64,000 bases of DNA, taken from assembly GCA_018136815.1 (NCBI GenBank), contig CM030938.1:4293448-4357447 (forward strand), read 5' to 3'. The position numbers and the translations under genes are program-made. This document shows positions 1 through 7,860 of the stretch, piece by piece. The DNA comes from Isochrysis galbana. Its lineage: Eukaryota; Haptophyta; Isochrysidales; Isochrysidaceae. Every line of letters begins with the position of its first letter. Within the stretch, counting starts at the first letter, position 1. Below the pieces are notes generated by a model. It searched no databases and was not told the DNA's origin. It was given only the letters and a program-made list of their open reading frames with translations.

Positions 1-84
1 TAGTCAGCGTCTTGACATTTATATCTTCTAGCGTTTTGCTCGTGCCTTTGAAGGTATATTCTTGCGGGATCGGATACGCCGTCT
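1..84 (-). mobile_element. LINE (non-LTR retrotransposon) fragment at window edge
   Basis: Read on the minus strand this stretch encodes a peptide with a YPIPQEYTFKGTSKTLE core. It matches, residue for residue in most places, the segment YPLPQEYTLKGTRKTLEE of the large LINE protein at 30.5-33.2 kb. It is therefore a remnant of the C-terminal region of a related LINE. The rest would lie to the left of the window. The homology fades after about base 84. Confidence 0.7.
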
Positions 85-540
85 CAGCAGGCCCCCTGAC
101 CCTCTGGCATCATGGCCCGCGCAGCCCACCCAGCTCCTCACAGCGCGCGCACGCGGCTACCCTGGCTGCCGCAGACCCCGCCCTGAGCATCCCGACCCGC
201 CCCTCGCAGGATTTGCCCTCACTCGAACTCGGCATCGAGAACCAGGACCAGCTCACCGACGCGGCCGTCCACGCGTGGCTGACAAGCCTCCGCGTTGAGG
301 CTGCCCTCGCGGCCCTCCTCTCTCTGACAGTGCCAGATTCGGCGCTGATCGATGAGGCAAGACCCGTGGGTGGCCTCAGGACGGGCCACGTCGTAGCTCT
401 CTACGCCGCGGCGAGCAAAAAAGCCCAAGATCTTGCCAGAGCGCCTCACAGCGCATCTGGCGGGAACCCACCACCCAAAGCAGAAATCATCTTCTGCCGC
501 TGGGTGGTGGGCTGTTGTATTCCTGCCCATCTGAAGGCTG
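85..540. other. Unassigned stretch between LINE scrap and retrotransposon leader
   Basis: GC-rich sequence, open in one plus-strand frame that extends to base 713. The conceptual peptide has an alanine/leucine-rich helical part (around LTDAAVHAWLTSLRVEAALA). I do not recognise it, and no start or splice signal decides whether it is a real exon. It contains one strong hairpin (467-511), listed separately. Confidence 0.3.
467..511. repeat. Inverted repeat (hairpin)
   Basis: CCCACCACCCA at 467-477 is the reverse complement of TGGGTGGTGGG at 501-511, and inner bases (GCAGAA / TTCTGC) also pair, leaving a short loop. It lies just before the homology to other retroelement leaders begins, so it may mark an element end. 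No function can be read from it. Confidence 0.5.
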
Positions 541-1792
541 TAGGCATGAATATTCGTGTAAGGTACGCGCTCACAATTACAATTGAACAGTTCCCCGTGT
601 TGCCACTGACGCACAAGACACACAGATTCGGATTCCCCATGGTCTCAAGTCCAGGTTTGCAGATTTTGGTCTCGAAATTTGCGATTCGAATTTTGTTTTT
701 GCTGTTACTATAATTGTTGGCTCGTTTAAGGTAATAAACCGGCATGACTTCGACTTCTCGTTCCGCAGTTGCTCTGCGAGACTCTCTCTCTCTCTCTCTC
801 CGTCCTCCTCTCCTCGGCCGACGGAGGGAAGTTTCGTCCAAAACATTCTCCGGTCCCAGGATGTTCCCTGGGGGTCTCTCTGCGCTCCGCGAGGGAAAGG
901 ACGCGATCTCGCTCCGAGATCACCCTCGCGCCCTCCCACGCTGCCCCGCCGTGCCCTCGGTCCCTCGCCCCCCGCGGCAGGTTCTTCCTCTCGGCGTGCC
1001 ATCCGTCGCCTCCGGCCGTTATATTATTCCCCCCCCCCCCGCGCGAGGTTCTTCTCCTCCGCGCGCGGTTCGTTTCCTCCGGCCGTCGTTCGTTCCCCCC
1101 CCGCGCGCGCTGTTTCCCCCCCCTCGCTTCGATTCCTCTCGCGATTCCTTCGATGATTGCCTCCATCTCGTCCGTTCTTCTTCGCGATTCTCGCGGAGGG
1201 GGTACCGATGTTTAACGTTAGTTTCGCCGCGTTTTCGGTGAAAGAAAGGAAGAACGAATGGCACGCGCCCCGCGTCTCGCGTCTTGTTTCGTCGCCCCTT
1301 ACTCGTCGCTTGTCTAGAAGGTCTCTCTGCACATCGCCTTCTTCCCCCCGCGCGAGTTTGGACCTCTCCTCGACCCTCCGCGTTGGCTTCAGCGGACGAG
1401 TTTTCACTTTAACGATAGTTTGAACCCTTCGTTTGCGTAGTTTTGCGCTCTCTTTCCGTATTTCTTCGCGCATGACGAGCGATCGCGACCTCAGCCTTTG
1501 TCGCACGGGGAGGGTTTGTTTATCGTATGATTCCGGAGTGTTTACGTTAGTTTTCTGAGCCCAAGGTCGTTGGGGTTTGGGTTTCTTGTGAGTGTTTTTG
1601 TAGCAACTTCGTCGAGTCCCACCGTGTTCCCAAGCGAGTCCCCCCGAGTTCCCGAGTCTATACCCCGAGTCAACGAGTCAATACAAGCCAAGCACGCGCC
1701 TGAGCCACCCCCAGTCGCCTGCCACCACCTCCCTCAAGCCTCCTTCCGCACTTCCGCGCCCTCCGTGCGTCGTGCGTCGTGCGTCGATCACC
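540..1792 (+). other. Retrotransposon 5' leader, probably including LTR sequence
   Basis: Bases about 600-740 align with 44990-45130: both share the GATTCGGATTC, TCTCGAAATT and GTTTAAGGTAA blocks in the same order. A second block near 1194-1230 (GAGGGGGT...GTTTAACGT) aligns with 46187 and 19153. This defines a family-specific leader upstream of gag. The last 180 bases before the ATG are packed with GAGTC. The exact LTR ends and primer-binding site cannot be set because no complete second LTR of this copy is present. CT-rich and C-rich runs occupy 780-1150. Confidence 0.65.
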
Positions 1793-4558
1793 ATGCCCGT
1801 AGTCATCCCCGAGGAAAGCTCCATGAGCTCCCCGCAAGAACTGTATTCCGCGCTAGCTGCCGGCGCGCCCTCGCAGGCAGTCTCCAAGAGTGAGAGCAGC
1901 CTTGCTCTGACAAGCACAAAATCTTCGCTCGCGCCTTCGGCTCCGGTCGTCACGTCGAGTTCTTCCCTTGAGAAATCTTCATCGTCCCCGCGTCATGAGC
2001 CCGTCTCTTCTTCTTCTCTTCCCGAACTGTTCGGGTCGAAGTCTCCTGGGGAAGAGAGCCTCGTGGGACCCCTCCCTTCTTCAAAGGAGAGCCTTTCCGA
2101 GCCAGTTCTCCCCCCCTCTCGCCTCTCCGCGCCGACGGTCGAAGTTCCGCCGCCTCCGCGGGCCTCTACTCACACCCCGTCAACTGGAGCTGGAATGGGT
2201 CCTCTAGCCTCGTCCGTTGCTCCACCGGTGGCCTTTCCTCTCCTTTCTTTCGCTGATCCTTTGCCAAGTGTTCCTTCCTCTCTCAATCCCTCTGTGGTTG
2301 GTGCTGAAGATGATGTGGGTTCCGTCCGGTCCCTCCCTCCTTTCGAGCCCCCACCATATGAAGAGTTTGTTCCACCCCCGTCGACGTATTCGTACCCCAA
2401 ACGTAACGTCGTTCCACCTCCGACCGCCACCGTCGGCGCCGCCCAAATCATGGACCAACAAGTCCAGATCGAGGCTCTCCGCGGCGCTGTCGACCGCCTC
2501 GAGTCCTCTACCCTCCAAGCCGCCCAGCGCCACGAAGAATTTCAGCGAGAGGTGGGGTCTACCTTCAACACGATACTCAACATTCTACAGGGCCAAGCGG
2601 GCACTACGACTTCGTCTCGAGTCGAAACTTCGCCACCGCTTGTGGAAGAAGGAGACAACTCCATCGGTGCTCCCCCTGCCTCGGCCAAGTTCCCTTCTCA
2701 ACCTTTGCCCGCCGCGCCGTTCTCCGTTCCGCCAAATCCGATTTCCGATCCCGTACCCAATACACCCGTTCCTGTCCCGTCTGTCAAGCCTGTTTCTGAT
2801 CCCCAACCTCCACCCACCGTCGCGGGCCTCCGCTCGCTTCCAAATCCGGCGACTCGGCGGCATCCCGTCGATCCAAGCCTCGCCGGGGATGTTTCTGAGC
2901 GAGAGGTCATCCTAGCCTCATGGGACCAACTGTTTAACATGTCCCCCTATGAGGTAGCTTCTCTCTACAAGAACTCCGACGATTTCGAGCTAATCCACGC
3001 CATTCTCAACGGCGGCCTCTCTCGGGCCGGCAATGTTTGGCACTACCGTGTGTTTTTCGAGAAGGAGCACGTGACCAAGTGGGCTCGGAGCCGCTTCTTC
3101 CTCGACCGCACCCTCCATCACCAAGTCCGAATGGGCAAAGAGCTTTCCGAGATCAAGTTCCCCAAGGGCCTGGCCTCGGACAACGTCCAGACAGCGGCCA
3201 CCTCCTGGAATGATTTTCGTCTGTCCTTCATCAAGCCACTCGAGCGCGCCCTCTCGCTCGGCTGCGACCACCGTGAAATCTTTACATCCTTGCTAGCGGC
3301 CGCCAACTTGTGCACCACCGGCAACCAAAGGATTTACGCCTTCCTCCTCGATCTCGCCGAAGATCCGGTTCTCTCTCTCAATCCCGCGCTGGCCTGCGAC
3401 GTGCTTCTCCGCAAGTGCGACGCCACCTTCGCGGCCAACGTGCCCGGCTTCGCCAAAGACTCCGCCTCCATGGAGTGGGACCGCCTCGTAGCCCGTGAAG
3501 CCGGCTCCGATCTCTTAGAGTTATCCAAGAATTTGGTGCGCGCGTACGTCCGCAAGATGGGTGACGCGAAGGTGGATGCCACGACGGTCTGGGACCACCC
3601 AAACACGTCGCACGATATCAATCAACGATTCGAGTCCATCATTCGGAACGACAAGGTCGACGCGGCTCGCGGCGTGGATAACGCGACCAAGTTCGGCGAG
3701 TGTCTTGCGAAGACTCGCTTCCGCGTCGAGAACCACGAGCTCCCTCGTTCGGCCCTTTCGTGCGTCAACCTCTGCCAGCGCTACCTGAGCCCGTACGAAC
3801 AAGCCCGCGCTGGCCAACAAACGTCGGTCACGGTCGCCGCCGTGACGCCGCCGGCGACTACTTCCAAGTCCACCAAGACCGCCAAGGTTGCTAAGACTGC
3901 CTCTAACCCCGCAGACACTACGGCTTCGATGGTCGCCGCCGTCCAAGCGGCGGTGGCCGAGGCATTAAAATCGCAAAACAACAACTCGAACCGCAAGGCG
4001 ACTGGCGCTGACAATCGTCGGGCTCCGCCTCCGCCTACGAATTACCCCGCATCGTCTCCGTTACCGGACGCACTTCTTGACCGTCCCCTCGGCAAAAGCA
4101 CGTCTTCCCGTCGCCAATGTGATCCCCCTCCGAACGGCCTTGGGCTTCCGGCCGATTCGGGCCTCTCGGAATGGGATCCAGGTAGCTGGTCTCGAGCGCG
4201 AGCCCGCTTCTGGCAAATCTCTCGTTACGCGGGTCACCCGGCCCTTCGCGCTGCGCTCACGCGCTGCCGTCCCTCGGATGCCACCATGACGGCGCCGCGT
4301 CTCGACGACTTAGACCGCGACGTCAAGGAGTGGACCGACGCCAACGGCTGCGCGTACTGCGCCTTTCGTCCCCGGGCTCCATCTGGTACGCCCGAGGCAG
4401 ACTTGTGGAAGTATGGCACGGGCGACGGAGCTCATAACCCCGTCGTTTGCCAACCATACATTCGTTTTCTCTGCGAAGGCGGCAGTGGCGAGTGTGGTAA
4501 CGACCCAGAAGTCCACCGCCGCCTCCGCACGATGGTTGTTCTCCGTCCGGCCCAGTAG
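1793..4558 (+). CDS. Gag-like structural protein of the Ty3/Gypsy element
   Basis: The ATG at 1793 is chosen because the truncated gag copy at 46449 starts with the same MPV residues and keeps the ALAAGAP motif; the protein is 921 residues and ends at a TAG (4556-4558). The first 220 residues are Ser/Pro-rich and disordered. A coiled coil follows (around MDQQVQIEALRGAVDRLES). A helical capsid-like region spans roughly residues 370-690. The C terminus has no classical CCHC knuckle but a Cys/His cluster (CAYC, then VVCQPYIRFLC and CG) that may bind zinc. The frame stays open beyond the TAG to 5851. Role by analogy: particle assembly and RNA packaging. Confidence 0.75.
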   Translation: MPVVIPEESSMSSPQELYSALAAGAPSQAVSKSESSLALTSTKSSLAPSAPVVTSSSSLEKSSSSPRHEPVSSSSLPELFGSKSPGEESLVGPLPSSKESLSEPVLPPSRLSAPTVEVPPPPRASTHTPSTGAGMGPLASSVAPPVAFPLLSFADPLPSVPSSLNPSVVGAEDDVGSVRSLPPFEPPPYEEFVPPPSTYSYPKRNVVPPPTATVGAAQIMDQQVQIEALRGAVDRLESSTLQAAQRHEEFQREVGSTFNTILNILQGQAGTTTSSRVETSPPLVEEGDNSIGAPPASAKFPSQPLPAAPFSVPPNPISDPVPNTPVPVPSVKPVSDPQPPPTVAGLRSLPNPATRRHPVDPSLAGDVSEREVILASWDQLFNMSPYEVASLYKNSDDFELIHAILNGGLSRAGNVWHYRVFFEKEHVTKWARSRFFLDRTLHHQVRMGKELSEIKFPKGLASDNVQTAATSWNDFRLSFIKPLERALSLGCDHREIFTSLLAAANLCTTGNQRIYAFLLDLAEDPVLSLNPALACDVLLRKCDATFAANVPGFAKDSASMEWDRLVAREAGSDLLELSKNLVRAYVRKMGDAKVDATTVWDHPNTSHDINQRFESIIRNDKVDAARGVDNATKFGECLAKTRFRVENHELPRSALSCVNLCQRYLSPYEQARAGQQTSVTVAAVTPPATTSKSTKTAKVAKTASNPADTTASMVAAVQAAVAEALKSQNNNSNRKATGADNRRAPPPPTNYPASSPLPDALLDRPLGKSTSSRRQCDPPPNGLGLPADSGLSEWDPGSWSRARARFWQISRYAGHPALRAALTRCRPSDATMTAPRLDDLDRDVKEWTDANGCAYCAFRPRAPSGTPEADLWKYGTGDGAHNPVVCQPYIRFLCEGGSGECGNDPEVHRRLRTMVVLRPAQ

Positions 4559-5854
4559 GTCGCCGGCGGGGCCCACGTCCGCGCTGTTACCCCGCTACCA
4601 GTCCAGGGTAGTGGGCCTGAACGCCACCCACCAAAAGATCGTATTACGCTACGGCCGAGTACTTCTACGGCCTCCAACCGGTACCCCAAGATTCCCCAAG
4701 TTCCAGACAAGCCCTGCCACCTCCATCCCCCTCTTTCTCCTGCCTCCTCGCCGATTGCCCCTATTTCTCCCAATGCCGATGATTCCATCCTGATTCTCGA
4801 TATCACGCACGAGTCCTCAAAACCAAGTCAACCGTCACCGCCTCTCTATCAACTCAAGCCGCTCAACCGCTACCCCCCGCCACTCCTCAAGCATCCCCAG
4901 TCCAAGACCTCACGGTCTGCGAAAATCCAGCCGCCGCAGGCCCAATCCAACCTTCAATCCTTCAAATCAAATTTCGCATGTCCGAGCCACAAAACGTCTC
5001 CCGAGTACGAGTCCGAGTCCAAGTCACGTTCAGAATTACCCTCTTCGTCTTACGCCACCGCGAGCCCATCTACGAGTCTGAGCCCAGTCCAGTCATCACC
5101 GGTATCACCAGTCTCCATTACTACGACGATGGAGGCGCAGTTCTCCGGTTCTTCCCCACTTTCTTTCGAGTCCGAGTCCAAGCCTGTTTTGAGCAAACCC
5201 CGTTCTGAGCCATCCGAGTCCGAGTCCGAGTCCGAGTTTACAACGTCACCGAGTCCTACCACGCGGTCGACCGCAGGATTAACGGAGCTCCAGCCACTCA
5301 CTGAGCCTCCGACGACCACTCCTTCCGCGGGAGTGTTCACCTTCGGTCCTCCGCGCCCCGAGTCTGAGTCATTTGGAATCTCCGGTCACTTCCAGAATTC
5401 CAACCACAACCGAGCCCCGTTTCACGAGCCACCGCGTATCGAGTCCAAACACAAGCTGACGCCGAAGCCCTCGACGACAGCCACTGTGTCCTTGTCCGAG
5501 CCACCGTTCCGAGTCTCGCCGCAGCCGGCCTGCCACTCCAGCAGGCTGCACGCCGCCGAGCCGATCCCTTCCGTTTCCGTTCCGAGTCCGAGTCCAATCG
5601 CACAAGACAGTGCATCCCGAGCCCGCGTAATCAAGCCCGTCACCGAGTCCGAGATTTCGGCCGCACCGAGCCAACCGGTGCTGGCCACCGTGCCCCTATT
5701 GTCATCACAAGCTTCAGCTTCGTCCTCACCGACGGTTGCGACGCCAGGGGCTTCACCTTTGAGCCGGCCCCGTCCGTTCCCATTTCGAAAGTTAGCCCTG
5801 TTATTGGCGTCCAGCACGCCAGAAACGACGAGTCCGAGTCCGAGTACAAATTAA
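4559..5854 (+). other. In-frame extension of gag: Ser/Pro/Glu-rich linker behind a single TAG
   Basis: After the TAG at 4556-4558 the gag frame has no further stop until TAA at 5852-5854, about 430 codons. The peptide is low in complexity, rich in Ser, Pro and Glu-Ser pairs written as repeated GAGTCC. This is either a gag-pol linker reached by stop-codon readthrough or the result of one nonsense mutation in a longer polyprotein. From 5368 the next frame (-1) is also open, so the two frames overlap by about 480 bases. Confidence 0.6.
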
Positions 5855-7860
5855 CGTCACCGCGGAGTCCGCGGTCGACCACCGGCGTTCCCACGCCACC
5901 CCATCAACCGAGAGCCCTGGAGGAGCTTGAACAGCCGTCTCCTAGCCCCTCTCAAGTCGCCGAGTCTTCCGAATTCGAGTCTGAATCCACCGTAATTTCA
6001 GCGGTCCATCCACCCGCTAGCCCGAGCCAAGTCCTCCGAAGAATGCTTCGCATTGCAGAACCTCTTCGGCCACTACCCACGCCAGCCGCTGCCGCAGAGC
6101 CACCACCCTGGCCCCAGCCTTCCCCGCAGCCGGCTTCTACGACAGCCACGTCCCTTCTTTCGCCGGCGCCGACCCCGCCGACGACAGAATGCAACGACGT
6201 CGATCCCTGGCCTGTTTCCTCTTCCGACGTGACCATGGAGAGTGACCACAACTCCTCTGCACGTCGAGGAACGGCGGCCTCCCAAACCGAGCTTCTACGC
6301 CCATTGAGCCAGCCCAACCGAGTCCCTGAGCCATGTCCTTCATGTCTCTCACCGGTGGTCTCGCGGCCGCGGCGTCCGTCGCCGCCGTCCGACACCCCAC
6401 TTCTCCGAGTTTCTTCGTCAATCCCGTCCTCCGAGCCCGTCTCTACGTCGTCGATATCCGAGTCTTCTTCCATTCGTCCTACGTCGCTGCGGCCACCGGT
6501 CGCCGCCTCCGAGCACTGCCTGCCTCTCGATACCACTGCCACCACCATCATGCGCGTGGCAGCGATCAATGCGTCCGCGATCCAGTCCTTCGATTCCTCT
6601 CAAAACAACTCCGATGTCGGCACCCGTGATGATACCCCGTCACCCGCTCTCCACGCTCTCGCCTCTCTTCGTGCACGAGCGAGCGGCTCTGCGGTGGTAT
6701 TACCTCGGCACCTCACGGAGGCAGCCCAAGAGCTTCGCCGGCCTCGCAATGGCACCCTAGCCTCGCCTGCCGCCGCGCTACCCAAGCACTTCGATGAGCT
6801 TTGCGCTGAGCTCACGAAGATGAATCAACGAGTCCAAGACGGGCTGACGTCTGGCTGTCACGCACCACGCGTTCTCGTCGTTGGCGAGACGAGCGGCGTC
6901 GTCTCCTCCATGTTCCTACTCGCCGGTGCTGATGTAGCTACGTGCGATTTGTATCCTTCCGAGATCGATTACGTGCCCCACTTCCAAGGCGACGCGCTTC
7001 ATGTCCAAAACCTAGGTTGGGACCTAGTCATCGCCCACCCGCCCTGCACGTACCTCTCCGCTGTCAGCAGTCAATGGCTCTCCCAAGAACCCGGACGTCG
7101 TGCCGCTCTTGAGTCGGCCGCTCGCGTCTTCAAGTCAATGGCCTCCGCCACTGCTCCGTTTGTAGCGGTCGAGAACCCTCGGATGCATGCGGAAGCTCGC
7201 CGTTTAGTCGGGGGGTTGACCCCGACCCAATTCGTCCAACCCTGGGAGCACGGCACTGGACACCAGAAAGCCACCGGGTTGTACCTCACCAAAGGGCTGC
7301 CGCCCCTCCAGCCAACTTGCGTCGTGGATGGCCGTGAGTCGGCCATGGCTAACCTCTCTCCTTCACCGCACCGTGGCGCTCTTCGCAGCCGCACCTACGT
7401 CGGTGTAGCTGGAGCGATGGCGATCCATTGGATGCCTGTTCTTCTTCGACATTTGAGCCAACAGCGAGACCAGACGTCGACGGAGAAATTGTCCGCGTTA
7501 GAGCTACTCGCTTGCGCGCGGTGCAGCCTATTGGACCGGCCTTCACTTAGCTCGACCGAGGCTACCGCCTACGAGCCGTGGTCGGCTCTTCATCGTTATG
7601 AGAGGGGAGGGAAACGAGTGAAGTTTCTTCCGACCCCGTTGTTTCCCGTCCAGCTACTCCCGAGTCAGACAACCACGAAGACCAAAAAGAAACCCACGAT
7701 AACCACGACAACGACACGCCACTCCACGCCTCCGAGTCTACACTCCACGACCCATTCTCTCCATGGACCGCCCCGCCTCCGGCACGCGCGAGCTCGCCGC
7801 GTCCGACGACGCCGACGACTCTCCGGAAGCGGCGCCAACAATGGCAATCATTCGGAGTGA
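5368..7860 (+). CDS. Phage-type cytosine-methyltransferase-like domain inside the retrotransposon
   Basis: The frame is open from 5368; the first good ATG is 6043, giving 605 residues. Residues 1-270 are Ser/Pro-rich linker. Residues about 275-470 (6865-7450) form a compact domain: a nucleotide-binding start (RVLVVGETSGVVSS), a CDLYPSE acidic turn, WDLVIAHPPC with Cys at residue 335, VENP at 377, then QPWEHGTGHQKAT and GLPPL. This order and these motifs match the small DNA methyltransferases common in tailed phages. PPC and ENP correspond to C5-cytosine methyltransferase motifs IV (catalytic Cys) and VI (Glu). There is no sign of decay in the domain. The pol frame overlaps its 3' end from 7602. 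The Cys-containing motif favours cytosine-C5 chemistry, but specificity and activity are not shown. It could instead be an inactive nucleic-acid-binding derivative. Confidence 0.75.
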   Translation, partial: VIWNLRSLPEFQPQPSPVSRATAYRVQTQADAEALDDSHCVLVRATVPSLAAAGLPLQQAARRRADPFRFRSESESNRTRQCIPSPRNQARHRVRDFGRTEPTGAGHRAPIVITSFSFVLTDGCDARGFTFEPAPSVPISKVSPVIGVQHARNDESESEYKLTSPRSPRSTTGVPTPPHQPRALEELEQPSPSPSQVAESSEFESESTVISAVHPPASPSQVLRRMLRIAEPLRPLPTPAAAAEPPPWPQPSPQPASTTATSLLSPAPTPPTTECNDVDPWPVSSSDVTMESDHNSSARRGTAASQTELLRPLSQPNRVPEPCPSCLSPVVSRPRRPSPPSDTPLLRVSSSIPSSEPVSTSSISESSSIRPTSLRPPVAASEHCLPLDTTATTIMRVAAINASAIQSFDSSQNNSDVGTRDDTPSPALHALASLRARASGSAVVLPRHLTEAAQELRRPRNGTLASPAAALPKHFDELCAELTKMNQRVQDGLTSGCHAPRVLVVGETSGVVSSMFLLAGADVATCDLYPSEIDYVPHFQGDALHVQNLGWDLVIAHPPCTYLSAVSSQWLSQEPGRRAALESAARVFKSMASATAPFVAVENPRMHAEARRLVGGLTPTQFVQPWEHGTGHQKATGLYLTKGLPPLQPTCVVDGRESAMANLSPSPHRGALRSRTYVGVAGAMAIHWMPVLLRHLSQQRDQTSTEKLSALELLACARCSLLDRPSLSSTEATAYEPWSALHRYERGGKRVKFLPTPLFPVQLLPSQTTTKTKKKPTITTTTTRHSTPPSLHSTTHSLHGPPRLRHARARRVRRRRRLSGSGANNGNHSE

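Noticed and set aside
1772-1792. Gag start at 1772
   Set aside because: That codon is GTG; the ATG at 1793 is the one conserved in the copy at 46449.
7609-7615. GGGAAAC slippery heptamer for -1 frameshifting into pol
   Set aside because: It is in the wrong phase for the methyltransferase frame (codons read GGG AAA), so it cannot act as a standard slip site.
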